In this document: one piece after another, positions 55,728 to 64,000 of the stretch
Position numbering within the stretch: position 1 is the stretch's first letter
How the letters are laid out: each line of letters opens with the position of its first letter
Notes under the pieces: model-generated
Databases searched by the model: none
The model's input: only the letters and a program-made list of their open reading frames with translations
What the model was told of the DNA's origin: nothing
From: Neonectria sp. B-13
Lineage: Eukaryota > Ascomycota > Sordariomycetes > Hypocreales > Nectriaceae
Length of the DNA stretch: 64,000 bases
Assembly: GCA_002682825.1 (NCBI GenBank)
Contig: NOKP01000002.1
Coordinates: forward strand, 1,865,132-1,929,131
Reading direction: 5' to 3'
Made by a program: the position numbers and the translations under genes

Positions 55728-56801
55728 TTACTCCTCCTTCTTGTTCCCAAATATGGCTTTCTTCATATCCGGCAATCCCATAAGCCACAATAATACATCC
55801 TAATAGTAATCAGCATGTGTTGCGAAACGCAGTCACTCCTTGATCGCCTACCATAGCATTGTTCCACAAACACTTGGAGAAAAACCAGGCTGCAAATGAA
55901 CCATAGCCTGTGTATAGGCACGAGCTCCCGTATTTGCTTAGGGCATTATCGATGACGTCCTTGGCATACTTCTCAGGCGACGCTATTGCGGGTTAGGGGA
56001 CTTCCAACTTCGGAACCGTTTGCACTCACTCTGCTGCATAGTTTCCTGGGCTTGTCCGCTTAACCATAGACCAAGAGAATCTCTAGCAGGGTAGTAGAGA
56101 GATGTTTCAGAAAACTCAGCTTCCCCTGCATGTGAAAAGAAGCTAGTGTTAATGCCTCCGGTAACAACCAAGGGGCTTGTTAGTCGCATCCATGAAGACG
56201 CCCGCCCTGTAACACGGACACTTACATGAATGACTTTGACGTCAAAGGGCGCCATCTCAACGCGCATCTGCCGCGAAAGATGCTCGAGCGCGGCCTTGCT
56301 GATGTTGTAGATACCATTGAAGGGGATGGGAACTCTGCCCACGACGGATCCAATATTTACAATGGTCCCCTTCGAGGCAATTATCATGGGACTGAAGACT
56401 TGAGTGACCTCTAAGACGCCCCAAATATTGACATCAAAAACCGACTTGGCCGTAACAAGATCTATGTCGAGCAATGCTGACTTATCACCTACTGCAGATT
56501 AGCAGAGAACCACAGCCTACAATTTTCGAGAAAGCATACCGACACCCGAGTTGTTGATCAGAATATCAAGCTTCCCCCCACTGAGAGTGTTGACTTCAGC
56601 GGCCGCCTTCTTGATGGACTCAGAATTCGTCACCTCCAGAAGAACAATGTCCAGTCCCAAATCCTTCAGATGTTGCACCTTGTTCGGGGTTCGAGCTGTC
56701 GCAAAGACTCGAAATCCCCTATGATGCAGTTCCTGGGCGAGATAGTCACCGAGACCGCCCTTGCTGGTGCCCGTCACCAATGCTGTCTTTTGAGATGCCA
56801 T
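55728..56801 (-). CDS. short-chain dehydrogenase/reductase, Ayr1-like (acyl-DHAP reductase family)
   Basis: Four exons on the reverse strand: 56801-56540, 56488-56030, 55982-55852 and 55799-55728, 307 residues. Exon 1 holds the nucleotide-binding motif TGTSKGGLGDYLA and NNSG. Exon 2 has NIGSVVGRV and the catalytic YNISKAALEH (Y-x3-K). The C-terminus spans exons 3 and 4 (SPEKYAKDVIDNALSKYGSSCLYTGYG... and DVLLWLMGLPDMKKAIFGNKKEE). This layout and the FAAWFF and GLPDMKK parts match the Ayr1-type NADPH-dependent 1-acyl-DHAP reductases, which make lysophosphatidate at ER or lipid droplets. A stretch between KVIH and VVTGGINT (about 56169-56225) is open, 57 nt long and begins GTAAGT; it may be a retained intron-like piece or a genuine insertion. 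The acceptor of intron 1 could alternatively be 3 nt earlier. Confidence 0.8.
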
Positions 56802-58222
56802 GGAGATGGAATGATGGGAGTTGTTTTTGGTTTGGCGCAGACAAACTGCCCCGAGACTTGAGCCGTTGATGTACGAATATGGACCCTAGTTGAAACACGG
56901 AGTGCGGGAAACTGGAACCATTAATGGCAATCCACGTGTTTGTCGTCCACGGCGTTAAGGAACGTAGGCCTGAACCCGCCTTTGCAACGGCGAATCATCC
57001 CCACCGGACACGGCGCAGACAACTCAGTTGTGGAAGGTGAATTCATGTGGGGGTACATAGCATGCATGGCACTAGGGTCGGAGGCCAATGGTCTGAGGCT
57101 AAGGAGTAGAGATGTAAGGCTGGACTTGGTAGTCTAAGGGTTTGAATTTTATCCATTAGGATGTGTATTTTCCTCTCAACCTCTCTCCCGAGAGCTGTTC
57201 TTTCGACCGGTGCCGCGCCACTACTTGACTCTGGCATTGTGCGCGGGCGTCACAGTAGACGTCGGCTAAGCTGGATAACCTGCGGGGGAAACGACTTCAC
57301 TTAGGAGGGACGGTTGGACCGGTTAGACCCCCATAGAGGATGCAGGACCCGCCGAGACTCCATCGTCAAGGGTGTGTTCTCGAATCGGGCATGGCGAAAT
57401 CTTGCCCTGGCCTGGGATATGTGAAAGCGTCGGGGATGACTTCCTCCAGCAAGATACAATGTAACCACCCGCTGGAGGTTTGGCAGTTCGACTGCGGTAT
57501 TCTCGTGTTTAAGAATATCGCATGGGAGTTGCTAGGATCTCCGCTGCCTTCGCAGCCTGTTCATACTCACCATCGATCATCGATCATCGATCATTCGGGG
57601 CCCATCCGTCCATAAAGATATCTGTCCAAGTCGCCCCGCTGCAAGCAATTATTCGATCATGCAGGCGGCCACATTTTCGACAGGCTACTACTCGTGATAT
57701 AGGGCGACGCCTAATTACCCGGAAGTGTAGGTATATATCGAGGGACGGACGGATATTGTCATGTATCTGATGCAACATTGCCGTCTATGCAAGCGCCGAG
57801 GCATTTGCAGAGCTTCAACTGCATCCATAACTAAATATTTACGGCGGATTTTGAATCGGACTTGTGGTCTCACATATCATCGTTCACGGGGGTTGACAAA
57901 TGAGATTCTGCAGTGCGTGCGATGCAATTTATCGGTGCTTACATAATGTCATGTGAGTGAAGCGGCAGACAGGAGCAGGCCAGATGGGTGAAGGGATGCC
58001 TAAGTTGGAGTCACGTGGTCGCATGACAGTTGCAACACCGCTTTTATCCTCCCCCGCCCGATACATTTCCATCGCCAAAACCACCATCTATCTCCCTTAA
58101 TCGAAAACATCCCACCACCAACGCACGCCCCATCGGATACAACGATAGCCACCTCTCAATTCCGCCAATCTGATCCCAAAATCCCGAACCCACACCTTCT
58201 TAAGGAGATAGCCGTCCTGGGC
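56802..58222. other. intergenic region before the CENP-B-like gene
   Basis: About 1.4 kb. No coding frame has a recognisable domain. It should hold the promoters of the Ayr1-like gene and of the CENP-B-like gene. The run from about 58020 to 58200 is pyrimidine-rich, probably the leader of the latter. Confidence 0.45.
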
Positions 58223-59407
58223 ATGTCGGCTGCTACCACCGACCCGGCCCTGGTCGCCGCTCCCGCTCCCGACCTGTCACCCGTCGACGCCGCCGCCCAA
58301 GCCGCCGAGGTCGCGCAGGTCGCGCAGATCGCGCAGGTCAGCCCCATCATCACGACGCCCAAGGAGCGGCATTCGCTCACCCTCGACCAACGCCGCGCGC
58401 TCCGTCGATGGGCCAACGGCCAGCCCGTCCGGCCCTCTCACAAGGCTTGCATTGATTGGTTCTACTCTCAGTACGGCCAGCAGATCAGCCAGTCCACCGT
58501 CTCCCACTCCCTCTCACCCAAGTACTCGCGCCTTGATGGCGACAATCCGCAACTCTCTGGCTCCCGTCTGCGCTTCGGCAACTGGCCCGATGTAGAGAAG
58601 CTCGTTCTCCTTTGGTACCAGCAAGTCCAGGCCTCCGGTCGCCAGCCCACCAACGAGGAGCTCGGCGAAAAGGCCAAGTCTATCTTCAACCAGCTGCCAC
58701 GTTACAAAGACGAGGATCCTCCCGAGTTCTCTCCTGGCTGGATCCACCGATTTAAGAAGCGATACGGTCTCCTGGTCCGAAGACAACGCCGCCACGGTGA
58801 TGGGTCTCTCAACCCCGCTGAAGATATCAACTACCTCGCCGACTGCGTCCCGCGCTTCATGGGTATCGCCTCTGATACCAGTCCGGCTGCCATCAAGGAA
58901 GAAGTGATTCGCGTTGTGGGCGTCGAGGCCAGTCTCCATATCTGCGCCTTGGTGCGAGATGAAATAATCCGCCGGATGACGAGCCCTCATCAACAACCAC
59001 CGCCTCCTCCACCGATGGTCACAAACGAGCCAACCATCCCCCCTCCACAACCCGACCAACCCATGTACGCCGATGACGACCCGGAAGTCGTTTTACAAAA
59101 TGCACTTCGTCAACTTCAGCAAGAAGAGCAAGCGGCCGAGGAACAAGCTGCTGCCGTGCGCGAGGAGCGAGATCGTGCTGAGAGAGCTAGCCTCATGACC
59201 CCTGGTGGACGGGCCTCGTCTGTCTCGCGATACACTGCGACTCCAGGCCAGGACATGGCTCCGGATTTGACCCTTACGCCAATCAATTCCGAGGGACCAG
59301 TCTCTAATCACGACCGACCACTGAGATGTCCTTTTTGTGTTAACAACCGCATGTTGCGTACTATTAAGGAGGCAGTGGAGCATTTGTCTACGCATGTCGT
59401 TGTTTGA
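58223..59407 (+). CDS. CENP-B-like DNA-binding protein without transposase domain
   Basis: Single exon of 394 codons. Residues about 47-105 (KERHSLTLDQRRALRRWAN...QQISQSTVSHSLS) form a CENP-B N-terminal HTH, and about 119-185 (NWPDVEKLVLLWYQQVQAS...NEELGEKAKSIFNQLP...SPGWIHRFKKRYG) a Tc5/CENP-B second HTH. This pair defines pogo-family transposases and their domesticated relatives such as CENP-B and the fission-yeast Abp1/Cbh proteins. The expected DDE domain is absent; instead there is a proline-rich linker, a coiled Gln/Glu region (NALRQLQQEEQAAEEQAAAVREE), and a C-terminal C-x2-C-x14-H-x3-H motif (CPFCVNNRMLRTIKEAVEHLSTH). The most likely reading is a host gene derived from a pogo transposase, binding specific DNA sites, perhaps at centromeres, origins or silenced repeats. 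That role is inference. There are no terminal repeats nearby. Confidence 0.75.
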   Translation: MSAATTDPALVAAPAPDLSPVDAAAQAAEVAQVAQIAQVSPIITTPKERHSLTLDQRRALRRWANGQPVRPSHKACIDWFYSQYGQQISQSTVSHSLSPKYSRLDGDNPQLSGSRLRFGNWPDVEKLVLLWYQQVQASGRQPTNEELGEKAKSIFNQLPRYKDEDPPEFSPGWIHRFKKRYGLLVRRQRRHGDGSLNPAEDINYLADCVPRFMGIASDTSPAAIKEEVIRVVGVEASLHICALVRDEIIRRMTSPHQQPPPPPPMVTNEPTIPPPQPDQPMYADDDPEVVLQNALRQLQQEEQAAEEQAAAVREERDRAERASLMTPGGRASSVSRYTATPGQDMAPDLTLTPINSEGPVSNHDRPLRCPFCVNNRMLRTIKEAVEHLSTHVVV

Positions 59408-59737
59408 TTGTAGTGATGACCGGGGTATTTTGTTTGCTTTATGATTGTGTCGATTATCAGCGATTTACACGCTTCGAACGCGAACAAGCTGACTGTATGG
59501 CGTTATGGGAATGGCAACGGCGTTGCGGCTACCGGAATGGAGGAACGGAAATACCAGTCTTATGAACAGATGCGCCTGAATGAATTGGAATCTCTCGCAT
59601 CACCTCATATTTTAAAGTTAAAGCGAGGATGCGCTCCCTGCCATTAGCTACGGCATGATGCGAATGAATCTCATCCGTAACGCCTTTGATTTGGAAAGAT
59701 AGTCTAATGTACCCGCTCAACATGCCTGTATCGTGTT
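59408..59737. other. convergent intergenic region
   Basis: 3' flanks of the CENP-B-like gene and VPS36. No gene seen. Confidence 0.5.
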
Positions 59738-61757
59738 TCATAGAAGCCCGCTATGCTTCAACGCCTTCATGATCTGATCCTGCTCCTTTCGCGCCTCGCT
59801 CTTGACCTTCTTATTCTCTCCGTTGTCGATGTAATTGACCCAGAACTTCAAGCCCTCGAGGCCTTCCTCGCGACACAGCGCGCCGCGCTCCTCCGCCATC
59901 ATCAACTCCTCCTCCGCAACACCCAGGCTCCAGCCGAATCGCTCGGCAGCCTCCTGCGCAGTGACACCCCGGCCGAACTCCTGCCAGTCCCAGAGCACGT
60001 CGCGGTCGGGCGGGAACTCGTGTAGATCCTTCAGCCAGGCGAGGAGAGCCTTGACGGTAGTCGAGTCGGTGCGGTCGCGGCTTTGCACGACCATAACGCC
60101 GCTGCGAAAGGTACGTAGGCGTACGGGGAGTTTGAGCTTGCTCCAAAGCCGGGCAGCCTTTTCGAAGTCCATGGGACTGACGAGCTCGACACCACCGCGA
60201 GCTCTGTTGAATATCGCCCATAGGTCGACCAGGGTGAGGATGCCACCCGCTTTCTTGAGGACTCCTCGCGAGTCATCGGTCAAGAACTCGGCTAGGTTAC
60301 GAGACAGTTCCGACAAGTACAGCGATTCGGAGCTGCCCCCACCGACAATGTCCTTTGTTGTAATCAAACCCAACTGGTTGGCTGATTCTGCCAAAATGGC
60401 ATTCTCCTCGGCCGTTGCACTATCCTGCCCGTTGTTGGTTTGTCGTGCGAATCTCTCGGCTAGAGCAATGACATCTTTTGCAGAAGCCATCAGAGCCTCG
60501 AGATCTTCGAAGGCGCTTCCTATTAATATCTCGTTGTTCTTGCGCATGTTTAGCCCCAACTGTTCCAAGCCGGCGATGCCGGCAGCCTTGGTTCGACCTC
60601 CTGAACTGTTACCAGGCGATCCACTACCGTTTCCTTCATCCAACATGCGATTTGTCTTCGGAGCGGGAGGTGCGTTATGAAGTAGCCATTTGCGTTGGGT
60701 CATGGATTCCTTTAAGCGTTCGTAAAACATCTTTACTCCACCTCCTCGAAACGAGAGTTTGTAACTTTCAGGCAGGTCGGTCCCGGGTTGAGTACTCTTA
60801 CTTAGGTCCTTTAGAGGGCCAGGCGATTCAGCCCTGGGGGTATCCGCTATTGAGTTCTGGTCGATTGAGGACGGGATGTCTTGTGAGACTAGAGGAGCCC
60901 CGCACATTTCGCAGGAGTGCAAAGAAGGGTGGTTCGAAAAGGTGCACCGAGGGCAATGAAATGATGCTTCGGTACCACTGGTACCATTTGAGCTACCGTG
61001 AGATAATTCACTCGCCTGCGATGGAAGTCCATTACCATGGTTCTCCAACGGGGTTTGCGCATCAGAGAGTCCTGGTCGAAGTGCAAGCTGGGAACCCGTT
61101 GACATGGCGGTGGATGGAGAAGGACGGTTGTTGGCATTGGATATCGCTGCCTTCAGGACGTGACTTAACGTAGGCTTGATGCCACAAGCAAGACATGGTG
61201 CCAAAGGAGTATGAGCGTTTGCAGCTGCCGGATCAAAGTTGGAGGGGACGGGATTTGAGAAACTGCAAATCGTACAGACCCATGTAGCGGCACGGACAGC
61301 TGTAGGCTCGGCTGGAGGTTTATATGATCCTTCCGAATGGCCAGGTGAACCAGAAGCACTTCTCGACGGAGAAGACGCACTGGAAAGGACGCGGGCGTGA
61401 TAAGATCCCCGTTTCAGGGGCTTCGGCACCACTGTGACCTTGGGCGATGAGTTAAAAAACCCGGCATAGAACTCATAGCGGTCCACGTCCTTCAAGTCTA
61501 GCGCCACAGAGTGCTTTCGCGGCTCTTTTTGATCAACATAGCATATTCGATGAGAGGTCAGGTACACCTGGCCATTCTGTTGATGTAAGAGCTTGGACTT
61601 CCTGGAATTGCGTCAACTCTTGTTTGCTTGATTCGCCCCGCAACCAACAAACTTACCCCTCATACAAGCCAACGTTGTCCCGAACAAAAAGGAGGACCTC
61701 ATCCGGGAGATACGAGGGCCGTAATGCCGTAGTGAGGTCGATAGGTTTTAGAAACAT
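59738..61757 (-). CDS. VPS36: ESCRT-II subunit Vps36
   Basis: Two exons on the reverse strand, 61757-61657 and 61601-59738, 654 residues, with a 55-nt intron. The first exon (MFLKPIDLTTALRPSYLPDEVLLFVRDNVGLYEG) begins the GLUE domain, which binds phosphoinositides and ubiquitin; the joint is GKSKLLHQQNGQVYLTSHRICYVD. Two NZF-type fingers are inserted in it (WVCTICSFSNPVPSNF...PCLACGIKP and FHCPRCTFSNHPSLHSCEMCGAPL), as in yeast Vps36. The second half is the EAP30/winged-helix region (GLEQLGLNMRKNNEILIGSAFEDLEALMASAKDVIALAE... onward). The complex sorts ubiquitinated membrane proteins into multivesicular bodies. Length is close to fungal orthologs. Without exon 1 the GLUE domain would be incomplete, which supports the two-exon model. 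Confidence 0.92.
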
Positions 61758-62294
61758 CCGTCATGTACAACGACAAGCACGTGTCAGACGTTATGACGTT
61801 GCGGCCAGTCGCCCCCTTGGAGCCCTGTTGAACTGGTGGCGGTCGACACAATAGAGAGGCTAGAGCTTTCTTGGTGAGCATTCAAACGCTAAGATATAAG
61901 AGAAAAGCCTTCGGGATCACTGAATGAGCATGTTTTTCAAACGCAGTTGAGATTTGGTTTGAGGTAGTGAAAGTGACTCGTTGTCAAGTGATGTCGGCCA
62001 GACGAAGTAGAGTTGGACGGCCCCTCAAGGCATCGGCCCCACTATGGCGATAAGCTTTGCAGTGAATGAAGTCAGAAGGGTATGCAGATATCCGTGGTTA
62101 TCCCGGTGGGTCACGAGACTTGACCGCCACGACATTTCAGGCCAAAAATACCGCCGGCGGTTGCCTCACTCTTTCTTCCCGACAAAGTTGCATCACCCAC
62201 TGCCACCTTTTCTCATCGACCACGCCTCGAATATCGTCATTTCTGCCGCCTACCGTCGTAAACTAACACCGTCCCTCCCCAGAACTCCGTCGCT
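61758..62294. promoter_or_regulatory. divergent intergenic region, VPS36 and THP3-like gene
   Basis: About 540 bp between diverging starts. A CT-rich leader precedes the forward gene. No specific site named. Confidence 0.4.
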
Positions 62295-63957
62295 ATGATG
62301 CCAAGTTGGTCAGCGGCGCAGCAGGCGCCGGGCGTCGCCCAACAGTCCACACCGGCTTCGTATGCCTACCCTCCCAGTCAGTCAACCCCTCGATCGTCCC
62401 CGACCGTCGCTCCGATACTAATATGTGCTTCAGACCCTGCTTTCATCCCCGTTGCCGTTCGCCAAGGCTTCGGCCAATACGGGGCAACCCCAGTCGCGCC
62501 GTACGGCGGATATGTGCCTCCGCCACCACCTGTACAGCCCCATATGACTACCACATCGCCAGTGACTGGTGCAAATCCGGCTCCTGACCAGGCCAAGGGG
62601 AAAATTGACTGGCCTGAGTCAGTCCGAAATTATGTCCAACGATCCTTCCTTCCCCAAAATGACGACTCGTCCGTGTCTCGCGCGGATGTCGAGGCTAAGC
62701 TCAAGAGCACCATCGGTTCCGCCAAAGAGAACGGAACGCTGTACACGATCGATTGGGATACTATGCCCTTGCCGCATGTCTTTGTCAAGGCTGAACGTGA
62801 TGCGGAGTTGAAGCGCGCCGTAACGGCTTCCACGCGTGCCCGCGACTCACTCAACCCCAAGAAACGAAAATCTTCCGATTTTACCAATGATGACAACCCG
62901 TGGCGCTCTACTAACTTGCGACCTTCTCTTGAGGACCGCATTACCTACCCGTCACCCGAAAAGCGCTCTCCCATGGACGAACCCCTGCCGAAATCAAGTA
63001 AGTTCCAGAAGGAAGCCAACAAACGGAAACGCCGATTCGAGAGCGAGTACAAGTCGCACAGATCGCCTAGCCCGCCTCCGCCATCGTCAGGCCCGATCGT
63101 TGGCACATGCGAGGTTCTGGAGAAGAAGTACCTGCGTCTCACGGCCCCTCCAGTTCCATCGAAAGTCCGGCCGGAACATATCTTGCGCCAAACTCTGGAC
63201 CTCTTGAAGAAGAAGTGGAAGAAGGAGAGCAATTACTCGTACATTTGTGATCAGTTCAAGTCTATGCGCCAAGACCTGACTGTGCAACGCCTCAAGGACG
63301 ACTTTACCGTTTCGGTCTATGAAATCCATGCCCGCATTGCCTTGGAAAAGGGGGATATCGGTGAGTATAATCAGTGCCAGACCCAGCTACGATCGTTGTA
63401 TGCCCTGGGTCTGAAGGGCAACCCCATTGAATTCAAGGCGTATCGTATTCTTTACTTCATCCACACTGCCAACCGGACCGGCTTGAACGACACCTTGGCA
63501 GATCTAACCGCAGCAGAGAAGGAGGAGAGGGCAATCAAGCATGCCCTTGAAGTACGATCATCTTTGGCGCTGGGTAACTACCACAAGTTTTTCCAGCTTT
63601 ACTTGGACACCCCTAATATGGGGGCATATCTGATGGATATGTTTGTTGTCCGAGAGCGGCTTGCTGCTTTGTGCAATATTTGCAAATCGTAAGTCCCCCA
63701 CATTCTCCGAGAGAGAACGAGTTCATCGCTAACTGTTTCACAGCTACAAGCCGGACGTTAGACTTCGCTTCATCACTGAGGAACTCGGTTTCGAGTCCGA
63801 TGCTGATGCGGCCCAGTTCATCATTGATCAACAAGGTCGAGACCTTTTGGAAGATCGGACCGAGTACATTGCTTTCCTGACTGGCAAAGCCGGCCTTCTA
63901 TTCGAGAGCTCTCGGTCCGCTGCATTCCGGAAAGTGGACATCAAAGGCCAGATTTGA
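62295..63957 (+). CDS. THP3: SAC3/GANP-family protein, Thp3-like (LENG8)
   Basis: Best model has three exons: 62295-62376, 62434-63688 and 63744-63957, 516 residues. The first intron (57 nt, GTCAGT...ATACTAAT...TTCAG) keeps the frame whether or not it is spliced; spliced it gives YPPNPAFIPVAVRQGF. The second intron (GTAAGT...GCTAAC...CAG) joins CNICKS-YKPDV. The protein has a Pro/Tyr-rich N-terminus, a basic middle, and a C-terminal SAC3/GANP domain: VLEKKYLRLTAPPVPSKVRPEHILRQTLDLLKKKWK, SYICDQFKSMRQDLTVQRLKDDFTVSVYEIHARIALEKGDIGEYNQCQTQL, and GKAGLLFE near the end. Thp3 works with Csn12 in transcription elongation and mRNA processing; nuclear. The stop at 63955-63957 lies just inside the window. 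Confidence 0.9.
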
Positions 63958-64000
63958 CCTCTTTTCTTTCGCATTCTACCATAACCCCCGTTTCTTCTCT

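Noticed and set aside
57761..57946. Cys-rich short forward frame
   Set aside because: Cysteine spacing does not form a known finger, and the frame is short in a non-coding stretch.

Overview
The window is about 64 kb of a filamentous ascomycete genome. Short introns (about 47 to 180 nt, mostly 50 to 65) with GTRNGT donors, CTAAC-type branch sites and YAG acceptors, together with the gene set (Egh16-like secreted protein, ACR-2-like regulator, Fur-type NCS1 permease, PaxU-like hydrolase), point to Sordariomycetes, probably Hypocreales; the genus is inference. All gene models were built by joining open frames across plausible splice sites by eye. No database search or RNA evidence was available.

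Layout. 0-5 kb: the N-terminus of an SRPK-like kinase leaving the window; a C2H2 zinc-finger gene broken by an in-frame TAG and sitting beside a 228-bp near-perfect palindrome; and a secreted BNR-propeller protein resembling fungal polysaccharide lyases. 6-10 kb: a CCHC zinc-knuckle, proline-rich protein and an Egh16-like surface protein. 10.6 kb: tRNA-Gln(CTG). 11.9-17 kb: an ACR-2-like Zn2Cys6 regulator transcribed away from an MFS drug-efflux-type transporter. 17.6-18.5 kb: three tRNA-Thr(AGT) genes. 18.9-20.7 kb: NCS1 permease. 20.7-25 kb: a gene-poor stretch with a direct repeat differing only by transitions, plus possible gene relics.

25-42 kb is conserved housekeeping sequence: karyopherin Kap114, proteasome inhibitor PI31, HORMA protein Rev7, a large RhoGEF, the cohesion factor Dcc1 and an RBR-type ubiquitin ligase. 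42-47 kb is gene-poor and partly AT-rich. 47-64 kb: a PaxU/TMEM53-like hydrolase, the repair factor Rad4, an AN1 zinc-finger protein, the mitochondrial fission protein MTFP1, ATP synthase subunit K, an Ayr1-like reductase, a CENP-B-like protein apparently without a transposase domain, the ESCRT-II subunit Vps36 and the SAC3/Thp3 family protein.

Functional links are loose, as is usual in fungi. The regulator/transporter pair is the clearest candidate for a small functional unit. The best candidates for unusual biology are the CENP-B-like protein with a C-terminal C2H2-like motif, the TAG-interrupted zinc-finger gene next to the palindrome, and the short Dcc1. I saw no CRISPR array, virus or complete transposon.
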